Assembly (NCBI GenBank): GCA_000787465.1
Contig: JSYX01000018.1
Location: 1 to 64,000, forward strand
Reading direction: 5' to 3'
Source of the DNA: Thermomucor indicae-seudaticae
Lineage: Eukaryota > Mucoromycota > Mucoromycetes > Mucorales > Lichtheimiaceae
DNA length: 64,000 nucleotides
A model generated the notes under the pieces. It worked only from the letters and a program-made list of their open reading frames with translations, was not told the DNA's origin and did no database searches. Position numbers and translations under genes: made by a program. This document shows, piece after piece, positions 54,560 through 64,000 of this stretch; position 1 is the first letter of the stretch, and each line of letters opens with the position of its first letter.

Positions 54560-54968
54560 TGCACAAAATTTTTCCTGTTGGGTGGCAAAAAAGAAGAAAC
54601 AGAGAAGAAGTGGAAAGAAGGACAAAAGAAGAGATAAAGAATGAAATACTCCTTATCCAGATGAGGAACTCCTGCATGCGTTCAACCTTGAGGCAAATCT
54701 CACCGTTTTCTCCTAGGTTCATTATCCAATCGATGGACAAGCTTACGGATGATGAAACGGGGGCGGTTATCGTTGGTTAAAGATCGGCTTTTTTTGTCTG
54801 CTGACAAGGAAGCTTTTCAGTTTCACATCCGATCTCTACATTTGCTTTAAAAACTCATCCTTCCCTTTCCCTTCTCTTCCTTTCTTTCTCCTTTCTATCT
54901 GCAGACCAGCAACTCGATTACGCATCCAGACAAGCACACAATACTTATTTCCTTTTCACCCGGCTGAT
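54560..54968. promoter_or_regulatory. Shared bidirectional promoter of arrestin and kinase genes
   Basis: These 409 bases lie between two divergent start codons. The kinase side (about 54860-54910) has a long C/T tract (CCTTTCCCTTCTCTTCC) typical of fungal promoters near the transcription start. No clear TATA box is seen on either side. Confidence 0.5.
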
Positions 54969-56908
54969 ATGCCTTCTCTTGTGAACCAGCGGTACGATTT
55001 GGTGACGCCAGAGCGCTCTGTGCCGACCAGCCCCACCTTGTCCGCTGCAACGGTAACACACACAACTGCTACTTCTCGTCATGAGCATCACGGAGAACAG
55101 GCTACTGCGCCTGCAGTTGATTTCTCAGAATTAACGAGGCGACTCCAGAATGCTGCATCAAGGGCGTCCTGCGCCTCATCGCGGCCACGTTCGCAGCTCT
55201 TTCAGTCTTCCAAGCCACCTTCACCCTCTGCTTCGTCGTCCACCTCCTCTACCTCCTCTTCCTCGTTCCGGTTCCTGCCTGCTGCGTCTAATTCAACCTC
55301 TACCCCGGCTCCCAAGGTGCCTCAACTGCCAGCCAATAACAGTAATCCGCGACCTCCGCTCGTCCACAGACCTGCAAGCACTTCTTGTGCTACACCCTCG
55401 CAATTCATCTTCAAGAAGCCAGAATACAATCAGCATTATCACCAAACACACTTTCATCATCATCAGCCTCCTCCACCAGCGGACGGCACAGCAGCTCACG
55501 GACCGTCTACGAGCGCAGCATCGTCGTCAAGAGATTTATTCCTTGTCTGGTCTGATCTGCGACGGTTCTTTGTCTCCGCAGAGTCATCTCCGCCATCTTC
55601 CGCATCTTCATCCATTATCAATGTGGACGCCGTGACTACTGAAGATAACAAAGCGCCCCCGCCGAGCAACAGCAATAAGGCCACGTTTGCCAATCAATTT
55701 CGTCAAGATATCGAGGGACGTTATGGGAAATGGGGTAAGGCAATCCTACACAGGGAGTCCTAATAGAGCTATTGACGGGGAGGGCTCCTACTTTCCAGGC
55801 CGCTACATTGGCAAAGGTGCGGGCGGCTCTGTGCGACTGATAAGGCGGGCGACTGACGGCAAGACTTTTGCGGTTAAGCGTTTTCGAAAGCAGCTGCCCC
55901 ACGAGACCGATAAGGATTACATCAAGAAGGTTACAGCTGAGTTTTGCATTGGGTCCACACTACATCATCCCAATGTCATTGAAACACTTGATATCATTCA
56001 AGAAGGCAATCTGTTTTATGAAATAATGGAATATGCGCCAAACGACCTTTTCAGCATCGTCATGAGTGGAATGATGTCACGCGAAGAAATAGCGTGCTGC
56101 TGGCGCCAACTACTGCAAGGCCTGGAGTATTTGCATAGCATGGGAATTGCTCATCGCGATCTCAAACTCGATAACCTTGTCCTGGACCATCTTGGCATCT
56201 TGAAAATCATTGACTTTGGATGCTCTTGCGTCTTTAAATACCCTTTTGAAAATACCATCACCCGCTGCAAAGGTATGTGCCACCAAGGTTCCCCTCTAAA
56301 TGCTTGCTTGATCACCTTACAGAATTCGTCTAGGCATTTGCGGCTCTGATCCATATATTGCTCCAGAGTTACACACGCAACCGACGTACGACCCACGGCA
56401 GTCGGACGTATGGTCATGCGGGATCATCTTTATCTGCATGACAATTAGACGATTCCCCTGGCGGAACTCACGCACGGCTGATCCATCTTTTCGAGCCTTC
56501 GCTACAAACCAAAACCATCAACAATTGCGTTTGTTGAAGCAGCTGCCCCGGGAAGCGCGACCTGTAATGGCCGGTATCATGGAAATCAATCCAACGCGTC
56601 GGTCGACCTTAAGCAGTATCATGTCTGACGCATGGGTGAAGCAGATTGACGTCTGTACAGCGGCTGAGCCGGGTGCTCGCCATGTACATCACGTCCTTTC
56701 GCCGCCCATTCTGACGGATCCTCAGCAGCAGCAACGTGGCAATCTTGTTGCCGTTACTGCCGAGCCGCCTGGAGCCGTTGCCGAGAAAGAGAAAAGACGG
56801 CGTCAGCAGCTATTTGTCCAACAACAACCACCAGCACAACAACAACAACAACAAGGAGCTAGTCGACCCAGCTCACCGCAACCAGCACATAAACCTTCTC
56901 CACCTTAA
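54969..56908 (+). CDS. Ser/Thr kinase of the HAL/NPR1 family
   Basis: Three exons, 54969-55734, 55799-56272 and 56334-56908, give 604 residues. About 240 residues of Ser/Thr/Pro-rich disorder precede the kinase. The domain opens [19 protein letters not shown], the fungal HAL/NPR1 signature around the glycine loop. The catalytic Lys is in FAVKRFRK. The loop [12 protein letters not shown], the metal motif DFGCS and GSDPYIAPE are intact, so it should be active. A Gln/Pro-rich tail follows. Yeast relatives (Npr1, Hal4/5, Rtk1) control stability of plasma-membrane transporters, in part by phosphorylating arrestin adaptors. Here an alpha-arrestin gene shares its promoter. The second intron removes 61 bases between RCKG and ICGSDP. 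Subfamily assignment would need a tree. Confidence 0.9.
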
Positions 56909-57192
56909 TTAAAGCAAAAAGAAATTGTATAATCCTTCTCTGTTGACGGACAAAAAGATTTACATTTTGCATTTCAACAAGATAGTAATAATCCATGCAT
57001 AACACAGCCGGTCCCCTTCATGTCATTGTTATTATTTTTGGCAACAAAAAGAGGAATCATATTTTCTGTCTCTCAACAAAAGGATGACGCATTACCGAAT
57101 TCGGTCGGGCCAGGCCACGTGTCACCCCTTTTTTAGCTGATCGCGTCCCTGCTGACTTTCGCTATTCTCTTTCTTGCCTGTTCATTTTCATC
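56909..57192. other. Short intergenic region before tropomyosin
   Basis: 3' UTR of the kinase and promoter of the tropomyosin gene, with a pyrimidine-rich tract (about 57160-57190) immediately before the ATG. Confidence 0.35.
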
Positions 57193-57702
57193 ATGGAGAA
57201 ATTCAAGGAGGTAATGAATAAGCAACTTGTAGACTATGCATGACGGAGAAACGGAGAGAGCTTATTTGGAGGGTAAACATAGAAACTCGCTAACCTTCGC
57301 GCCGAGGCTGATGCCGCTACCGCGCACGCTGATGAACTCGAGGAGCAAGTGAAGCAGCTTGAAGCCGAACACACAGCCAAGGACCACGAGATCTTGTCTT
57401 TGCAAATCAGAGTCAAGAACCTTGAGGAAGCTCTCGAAAAGACAGAGAGCCAGCTTCAGGAGATGTCTGCAAAGTGAGTCGAGGTTTTTCTCTATCCTTT
57501 TTTAACGATCAGGAACAAACTCTTGGCGGGAACTTTCAGGTTCAATGAAGCCGATCTCAAGGCCGAAGAGGCGCAGCGTCGTGTGACCTCATTGGAAAAC
57601 GACTTGGCAGAAAATGAACAAAAGCACGAGGAGTTGTTGGAAAAATACAAGTTGGCAAAGGCCGAACTGGACGACTTGTCGCGTCAAATGGACGAATTGT
57701 AA
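57193..57702 (+). CDS. TPM1: Short tropomyosin
   Basis: Exons 57193-57210, 57283-57473 and 57540-57702 give 123 residues. The whole product is an alpha-helical coiled coil with heptads. It begins MEKFKEKLANLRAEADAATAH, matching the tropomyosin N-terminus (MxKxxEKxxxLRxEAD). It ends RRVTSLENDLAENEQKHEELL and KYKLAKAELDDLSRQMDEL, close to the end of S. pombe Cdc8. Tropomyosin wraps actin cables and rings and guides myosin V and formins. Typical fungal forms are 161 residues (four actin-binding periods) or 199. This one is about 38 residues shorter, equivalent to one period. The intron between exons 1 and 2 contains no extra in-frame exon that I can see, so the shortening seems real. Confidence 0.9.
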
Positions 57703-57809
57703 AACACCATCGACTAACATTGGCATCATCGCGCAACATCCATTCCCCTCGTCCCATATATTGCCTTTTCCTTATATAAACAACGTGTTCCTTTTTTTCC
57801 TTCGCTGAA

Positions 57810-58690
57810 CTAGACAACTGCATCGACACCTGTACCGCCTAGCACTTTGGTGCTTGCATGTGGTTGCTTCTTGAGGGCTGCAATACCTGAACAATAAAAA
57901 AAGGTCAGCCATGGGGACATACAGAACGTAAAAGAATTCAAAGATGGGTACCGTAGCAGAGGAAGGCCAATAGCAAGGTGACAGCTGGAGCATTGAGCGC
58001 AGTCCGATTGATGGTATTTGATAAGAACATGACAATGGACATCCTACGCAATGATACGTATGGTTGTTAGCATAACGCAGCGATGCGCTTCTTTGGGAAG
58101 GGGCAATACTTACACTAGGTACAGTCCTGCGCGTAGGTATGAGTTTTCGAACCCTGCTACAAAGGAATCGCTATACTGTTGTCAATACCGCAATGTTTGT
58201 TGGCATGAACCAGCGACAACTTACAATTTCGGACTGGTCGGGCAAAACTGTGTTTAGCGAGTATATGGATTAGTATATGAGCACTGGTAGAAAGAGCACA
58301 AGCTATGTCTAACCTTGGTACATAATGGCACTTCGACAAAGACAAGAATAAAGGCGAACACCCTACATATGGCATGTTAGCCGGATAACTTACGAAAAGG
58401 CGGGGGAGGGTAAGAGACGCGTGTCTACTTGCCAGCCAATAATGGAGAAAATAATATTACTGATAAGACAAATGACACCGAGGACAACCAGTACTGCAAG
58501 AGAGGCTCCGTTAAAAACTGACTTGTCTGTCATGAACACATACAAATTACTTGCATATAATGGATGCAATGCCGAACCTTTTCAAGAAAATCGGTGTTCA
58601 GGGATTTATTAGGAACTCCCATGCGCAAGGAACTTACCATTGTGCATAAAGAGAGAAATTGCGCGAAGCGAATTCGTCCAAGATACCCAT
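57810..58690 (-). CDS. TVP18: Golgi membrane protein Tvp18
   Basis: Start ATG at 58688-58690 (MGILDEFASRNFSLYAQW) and stop at 57810-57812, with at least six small exons. Landmarks are the N-terminal SRNFSLYAQW, the first hydrophobic segment VLVVLGVICLISNIIFSII, FILVFVEVPLCTK, CPTSPKFDSFVAGFE with SYLRAGLYLVMSIVMFL, then NAPAVTLLLAFLCYGIAALK and a tail LGGTGVDAVV. This is the Tvp18 signature: four membrane helices and the CPTSPKFD loop. It is a conserved Tlg2-vesicle/Golgi membrane protein of unclear biochemical role. The junction between the first exon (ending in a perfect GTAAGT donor, phase 2) and the first hydrophobic exon is not in frame, so a microexon or different acceptor is needed there. 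All later junctions join cleanly. Confidence 0.88.
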
Positions 58691-59292
58691 AGTCAACCGC
58701 GATGCAAAGGGAGGGAGGAAGAGTAGTTTTTAAAAGTGTCCGAGAAACAAAGACGGCCAAACTCTGTGTGACACATGATCCCCAATTTTGGGCCAGATCA
58801 AAAGGGTCCCTCTCCTTGGCCAGTTGGCTTGGCTTCCCTGTTCATTCTTGGCATCCAAAAGACAATGAAGCGTGCACCTATTTTTGTACGTAACTGGCCA
58901 TCTTACTTGTATAGCTTTAGTATCAATGAAACTGCACGTACAAGAAACACATAACGGGCTTTAAGCGAAACCGTATACCGCAACAATGAATTGCCGCTAA
59001 AGTAACTAATATTGATAACGAGCAAAGTGTGTGTACGTATTGCAAGAAGATACTTGGTTAAAGCTGTGCCATGAAGCGGTATTACCAATGCCAACCTTGC
59101 GGAATGACCAATGCCTTGGACAATTTCAATTCCATTGATGCGTGAGAATTCCATTTAGGGTAATTTCAGGGACGTGGCTTGCGGATACAGGAAAACATGT
59201 CACGAAGTTTTGCCCCGAAACCTCTTGTGTGGGTTTAATTTTTCTGGCTTAAAGCAGTAAAGGCAAAAAGAAAACCGTTATTACCCTATACC
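58691..59292. other. Divergent promoter region of TVP18 and MAK16
   Basis: About 600 bases between two divergent start codons with only chance ORFs. The MAK16 side carries A-rich sequence close to the ATG. Confidence 0.4.
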
Positions 59293-60395
59293 ATGCAATC
59301 AGACGAAGTCATTTGGCAAGTCATTAACCAGCATTTTTGTTCCTATAAAGTCAAGTACGTGGCCGAATCTGTTCGACAAACTATTTTTATTAACGGTGGC
59401 GCTTTCTGCCAGAACACCTCGGCAAAACTTTTGCCGTAACCAATATAATGTCACCGGTTTATGCAACCGTCAATCGTGTCCACTTGCCAACAGTCGTTAT
59501 GCCACGATTCGAGAAGAAAAGGGTACAGTCTTACATTTTCTTTCGCTTGGCAGACCGTCAAGACGGCTGACGATCTGCACTAGGTATTATCTATCTCTAT
59601 ATTAAGACACCAGAACGAGCACATTCACCAGCAAAAATGTGGGAAAAGATTAAATTATCACAGAATTACGCACAGGCCCTGGCACAGGTAATGTAACTAC
59701 TATTTTCTGCAGGGTGGAGGTTGCTGACGAGAAAGGCCTCCGCAGATCGACAAGGAACTGATCTATTGGCCAAATTTCTTGCAACATAAATGCAAACAAC
59801 GTCTTACAAAGATTACACAGTATCTAATCCGAATGCGAAAACTGAAGCTAAAGGAAGCGTAAGCAGCTGGAGAGAGAGAGATGTGTTGGATTGTAGATTG
59901 ATCTCCTGTGGTTAGCGATCGACCTCAGTTAGTCGGCATCAAAAAGAAACTGGAACGTCGTGAGAGGAAACGTGAACGCAAGGCAGAGGCTGCGGCTCGG
60001 CTAGAGAAGTCCATCGAGAAGGAACTTATCGAGAGACTGAAAAACAAAGCATATGGTGACGCGCCACTTAATGTCAACGAAGAGATATGGCAAAAGATCT
60101 TGGATGAAGAACTTGAAGATGCGCAAGACGAAGAGAGCGAAGAGGAAGATGAAAATGAGGTCGAAGGAGAAGAAGAGGAGGAAGAAGAAGAAGAAGAGGT
60201 GTGTTCTGTATACATACATATATGGAGTACACAGGTTCTTTCTTTCAGGGATGCTGACGGGTTTTTGCGTAGATGGAACGCGAGTTTGTCTCTGATCTGG
60301 AGGATGAATCAGACGTCGAGGATATTGAGGACATGGGAGGCGAATTTGAATGGGAACAGGAAGAAGAGAAGGAATCTATACGCCAAACAGCATAA
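59293..60395 (+). CDS. MAK16: 60S ribosome-assembly protein Mak16
   Basis: Six exons join in frame: 59293-59354, 59413-59522, 59584-59687, 59746-59858, 59916-60198 and 60273-60395, giving 264 residues. The protein opens [19 protein letters not shown]. The zinc-binding Cys set follows ([22 protein letters not shown] in two motifs). [18 protein letters not shown], then [21 protein letters not shown] and [15 protein letters not shown] complete the conserved part. The end is a long acidic Glu run. Mak16 is an early nucleolar factor bound with Rpf1, Nsa1 and Rrp1 on pre-60S particles, near domain I of 25S rRNA. The acidic tail (about residues 195-225) is partly coded by GAA/GAG repeats that may vary in length. 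Confidence 0.96.
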
Positions 60396-60721
60396 CCAGT
60401 TCATAGCATAATAATAAACAAGCCAGAAAGGCATATACCTTTGCACCGGTAAAACTCTGAGGATGTGTGACGATATATACCCATGAAGAAACTTCAATGT
60501 TTGGGTTAGTCGCCGGAGAGGCGCGCAGTGGGTCATCTACTGCTGGATTATACACAGTGTACAAGGCGGTTGTCGCTTTGCTAGTCTTTGAGCAACGAAG
60601 CGATAGCGTGACACTGTCCGGTTTATCGTACTTTGTGGATGACTTTGCTCTCAGCAGTTGTACGTATATATACTTTTAAATTACAAAAAGAAAGCAGATA
60701 TCGATAGCAGATGCTAAGCTT

Positions 60722-61512
60722 TTGGTAACGGCAAGGACGGTGACCGTCCACAGAACCGAAGGAACATACCGCCGCACAAAGCGGCCCACGAGTCCTCTTG
60801 TCACTACTACTGTCTGTCAACCCTTTGTCCAAGTCGACATAGGGACACCAGCACAGCGATTCAATGTCACTTCAAGTATCGGCGAGTTGGTGTGCGCGTG
60901 CGGCATGTATTACATACGCCAGGGTACGCACAGAAAATAAGCCAACTTTTTCTCTTATTGGCTTTGTGGTTTGGCTGCCTTCCGCCGGATGAAACTGTTT
61001 AATGCCGAGAACTCGGAATCTTTTCGACAAGCTCCGGACGCCAAGCCGATGCGCCAAGGCGTCAGTCGGAGATTACTCTCGCCCCGATGCTTAACATTCG
61101 GATCCGCGATTTCGCGGTTCCCGACCGAGTGCTGGGGTTAGCCAGGAACAGCAGGTGGCTCTACCATCCCGCGGAGTACCAGAACGGGGACTACATAGGC
61201 TTCGAGTATCCGTTATCCGAGCAGCCGGTCGAGGTTCTGTCTGTGTTGGTCTTGGTGATCTCAGAGCCCGTCTTTTTTCCATGCACGTACTTGGAAACAT
61301 GTTTGCACCTGGCGTTGTGGGGCGAAATCGATCCATCCAAGTACACCGGTGTGCTAATCTATTCCCCGTGGCGCCTCGTCCCTTTCACGGCGAGTAGTGC
61401 GGCGTCCGTCGGCGCGTTATTCCATGCAAACTTTCTGAGGATGCAAATTTGTTTGTACGGCGGCGAAGTCAGGAACTTTAGTGTGCACGTCGAGCATCTC
61501 TTGTATACGTAA
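60722..61512 (+). pseudogene. Pepsin-like aspartic protease, frameshifted relic
   Basis: Pieces of an A1 aspartic protease occur in the right order but in different frames. FVQVDIGTPAQRFNV (about 60826-60870) matches the strand before the first active site, but the expected DTGS is replaced by SSIGE. After a possible intron come FNAENSESFRQAPD, then VGDYSRPDA in another frame, and LNIRIRDFAVPDRVLGLARN in a third. FSMHVLGN (about 61277-61300) is in one frame, while WGEIDPSKYTGVLIYSP (about 61318-61368) is in a second, with no room for an intron between them. With the catalytic Asp missing and several frame changes it cannot make an active protease. The stretch is more G+C-rich than its surroundings, so it may be an acquired or formerly secreted-protein gene. 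Exact limits are uncertain. Confidence 0.6.
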
Positions 61513-61890
61513 ACTCATCAATACGTCTATCGATTCCGTCTTGTCTTGGATCACTGGTGATTCTGTCCTCTCTGTATATCATGTATGATACAAGACAGCG
61601 CCGAATTGGCATGACACAGGTCCTGGTCTCCGGATCCTTGACCGCGTCATCAGAACTTCATGCGTTTGCATTTCTGTTAGAGCGATCTCTGTATGATAAT
61701 CTCGAGTGAGAATGAAGTCGTGCGCCGCTTTGTTTGATGAATCAGGGAAGGTCCTGTACGCATCAATCATGTATTGAATTTAAACGCACAGTTTGCTGCA
61801 TGAAGCATTATCTTTGCGGATACAATTGTACGCCATCGAGATGATTTATTATTGTCAAAAACGAGTGGAGGATGCAAAACAGGGAGGATA

Positions 61891-62918
61891 TTAATCAGAA
61901 TCACCAGAGAGTAGCTCGTAACCACCTTCTTCTTCGTCAGCGTCAAACTCTGGGGTATAGTAGGTTTGAGATACACTTTCATTGTCATTGCTTTCCAGGC
62001 TTTCTTCACCGATTGGTCTCTGTGGCCAAATAAAGCGAGTACTACCGGCACCGCCGTTCTGTCGATGGATTCGAATGTGCTGATTAAGATTATCTGACCG
62101 AGAGAATCGCTTGGTACAATCAACGTAGGGGCATTCATATGCTAGAGAGATTAATTAAAGATTTAGCAATAGCCAAATAGCTACGAGTGCAAAAGCTTAC
62201 GTTTTTCTTGTGTATGTATGGACCGGTAGTGACGTTTGACGTGTTCTGATCGCTTAAACACTCTTCCACAGTTTGGTTCCGTGCATTGATAAATGCGTCG
62301 CTCAGCGATCGCTTCACGCTTTGAAATCTTGCGGTTACGTGTTTCCAGTCTTGGAATGCCATTGGAATGAAAGTTCGTTATCCTGCCTGCAGAGTCGTTG
62401 ACAGAGCTACCGCTCATGAACAGAGCGTTGTGGTCTGGGGATGAGGGGCGTGAGTTCTCTGGTGCAGGTGCTGATGCAGACGGAGGCGCAGAAGGCAGAC
62501 TTCGTATGGCACCAGCCAGAACGCCGTAGAGATCAGGATCGATCAGATAGTTATAGGACAGTCCGCTATAATCGACAATAGCATCCAAGGGATATTGTAG
62601 GGGTTGGTGTTCCAGTATTGACACAGAGGTTGGCGAACTGTTGGCCGATCCAACACCCTGGGAAGTATAGCAGCCGCCAATTGAAGGCGATGTGGTCACG
62701 TCAGCTAGCCAACTAGCACCATTCCACTCTGAGTCGCTTTCGCCGCTGGTTCCGCCGTAGCTGCTGTGATGGCTCCAGGTAGGGCTGTCCGGACGAAGTG
62801 TTGGCGAAATCGATCTTGAGAACGGCTCGAGATTTGTGCGGTTATGATTCAGAGGAAGAGTTGGCAGACTGTCGGTCGACGATGAGCTGAAGACTTCGGT
62901 TTGGTCGAGGAATAGCAT
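61891..62918 (-). CDS. Two-finger C2H2 transcription factor (Msn2/Com2-like)
   Basis: Exons 62918-62201 and 62141-61891 give 322 residues. The first 200 residues are Ser/Pro-rich and disordered with acidic patches (TSGESDSEWNGASW, SYNYLIDPDLYG), probably an activation region. Two C2H2 fingers follow. The first is YQCTEPNCGRVFKRSEHVKRH. The second, across the intron, is YECPYVDCTKRFSRSDNLNQH. The pair KRSEHVKRH / SRSDNLNQH closely resembles fungal Msn2/Msn4, Com2 and Seb1 factors, which bind stress-response elements (AGGGG). After the fingers comes an acidic tail ending ELLSGDSD. Exact targets cannot be told. The stop is in the frame set by the splice, not in the longer overlapping frame that runs to 61767. 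Confidence 0.9.
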
Positions 62919-63518
62919 TGTGAAGACTGGAATGAAAAGAAGGAGGTCAAATACAACAGCAACAAAAAGAGTGAAGGTCCCGCTCGATTTACCTTATTTG
63001 TACGTGAATACAACAGTAATTTTACAGCAGTGTGGACTCTTTTTGCAAGAGGCTTTCAAGCTTCTTGGCAATAGATGAATTACAAATAGAACTGGGTAAC
63101 GTAGAGAAGAGAAATGTACAAAGTGAAGCCTTCCTGTCTTTATCAAAAAGATTGGAACAAGCACGAAAATGAAAAGACGAGAAGTCTTTATTTGGCTGAG
63201 CTCGATCTCTTTTTATACTTTTCGCGAATCTTGAGCTATCGTTATTTCCCGTCCAGCCTGTCTGCATGACAAGCCGGTCTTGCATAATGTGCTTTTGCCT
63301 TGCTTGACAACTTTAATCCTCTTTTGTCGCCCACAAAGCCATGTCGGAGGCTTGGCTCCGAGAGCAACCTGCGAACTTTGTTTGCTAATTGCTCTTTCGT
63401 TTTGATTGTCGCGTTTTGTGCCGCCAATCGGGTAGTACCAGGCTTTGCTCTTGTCCTACCAGCATGGCCATGGCCTTAGCGAGATAATGCCCCGCGGAGA
63501 TGAGAAATCAAGCATGCA
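62919..63518. other. Promoter region of the C2H2 gene
   Basis: About 600 bases upstream of the C2H2 start codon. A TATA-like TTTATACTTTT (on plus, about 63210-63222) lies there. No gene is seen. Confidence 0.35.
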
Positions 63519-63821
63519 ATGTCATGCGTGAAGCACAAACCAAGAGTACGCATGACAAAGAAAGAATTTCTGTCCACTTCACACACGGCAGCTTCTCCCG
63601 AAATGAAAAAGATGCGCACAGACTTGCCCTCATTTGCATACATATCGGGACAAAATAACGCTGATGAGCTGGACAATGACAGTATTCTGCTCTTAGACTA
63701 CGGCCTGGAAGGAAGCTTCCGAGCTCTTCCGGTCCATCAACGCAACTTTGTACGACACAGAAATAGAAAGAAAAAAGTAGCGCTAATCCTTTCATTTCAT
63801 TATAGCGCATACACAATATAG
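63519..63821 (+). CDS. Candidate first exon, unknown protein (partial)
   Basis: An ATG at 63519 opens 100 residues in one frame. The part MTKKEFLSTSHTAASPEMKK, then DLPSFAYISGQNNADELDND and LLDYGLEGSFRALPVHQRNF has a coding-like composition. A GTACGA after HQRNF could be a splice donor, in which case later exons run toward or past the window end. An overlapping minus-strand frame is as long, so evidence is weak. No family is recognised. Confidence 0.25.
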   Translation: MSCVKHKPRVRMTKKEFLSTSHTAASPEMKKMRTDLPSFAYISGQNNADELDNDSILLLDYGLEGSFRALPVHQRNFVRHRNRKKKVALILSFHYSAYTI

Positions 63822-64000
63822 TAAGCCAAAAAAAGTAGTTTCTTAAAACGTCCAGGTCAGTCTTGTGCTCGAGCCGCCAGTGTGTAACTCTCTGCCTTGC
63901 GTCGTTGTTAAGAGGGTACAATCAAATGCAGAGAACACTCCGATGCTCCAGTCCAGATCATACTCGCAAACTCAGTTGCAGCAGTTGGGACGCTGAGAAA

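Noticed and set aside
55150..55635. 161-residue alternate frame in the kinase N-terminus
   Set aside because: It is Pro/His/Leu low-complexity, an out-of-frame reading of the Ser/Pro-rich linker of the kinase.
61767..62138. Minus-strand 123-residue frame running past the C2H2 gene end
   Set aside because: The splice phase puts the C2H2 second finger in a different frame that stops at 61891; this frame is a shadow.

Overview
This window is nuclear DNA from a filamentous fungus, most likely an early-diverging one (Mucoromycota). Introns are short (mostly 50-75 bases), GT-AG and numerous, and nearly every gene is recognisable only after splicing. The fungal markers are Zn(II)2Cys6 regulators, a TVP18 protein, a septin, an HAL/NPR1-type kinase and an HDEL-ending BiP. 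A short tropomyosin and a BICD/TRAK-like coiled-coil protein fit a fungus outside the ascomycete yeasts, but the phylum is an inference. I support about 26 protein genes plus one broken gene.

Layout. 1-1.4 kb: repeat-rich DNA and a small basic protein ending in a UAP56-binding-like motif. 1.6-7.6 kb (minus): PEX6 and dynactin ARP10 in tandem. 7.6-10.7 kb: gene-poor DNA holding a degraded repeat. 10.7-20.3 kb (plus): LIM-domain-binding-like regulator, Golgi SNARE GOS1, TBC RabGAP, ER chaperone BiP/KAR2. 20.5-27.7 kb (minus): a coiled-coil protein with a dynein-adaptor CC1-box-like motif, then a Zn2Cys6 transcription factor. 27.7-31.0 kb: gene-poor. 31.0-38.2 kb: TIM21, a septin, two unknown proteins and a BAX-inhibitor/Lifeguard protein. 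39.4-48.7 kb: alkaline phosphatase, a stand-alone cytochrome b5 domain, mitochondrial leucyl-tRNA synthetase, alcohol-acetyltransferase-like enzyme. 48.7-51.8 kb: gene-poor, with a tiny zinc-cluster/AT-hook protein and a second copy of the degraded repeat. 51.9-60.4 kb: FCF1, an alpha-arrestin head-to-head with an HAL/NPR1-type kinase, tropomyosin, TVP18, MAK16. 60.7-61.5 kb: a frameshifted aspartic-protease relic. 61.9-62.9 kb: a two-finger C2H2 factor. The last kilobase has only a weak candidate exon.

There is no operon-like organisation, but some neighbours may be linked. The alpha-arrestin and the kinase share one 409-bp promoter region, and such kinases control such arrestins in yeast. 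ARP10 (dynactin) and the CC1-box protein (candidate dynein adaptor) lie in the same 25 kb. GOS1, the RabGAP, BiP and TVP18 all serve the secretory pathway, which may be chance. I found no tRNA, rRNA, CRISPR array or intact transposase. The most novel-looking items are the CC1-box protein, the arrestin/kinase pair, the 123-residue tropomyosin, the stand-alone b5 domain with an altered heme motif, and the zinc-cluster/AT-hook mini-protein.
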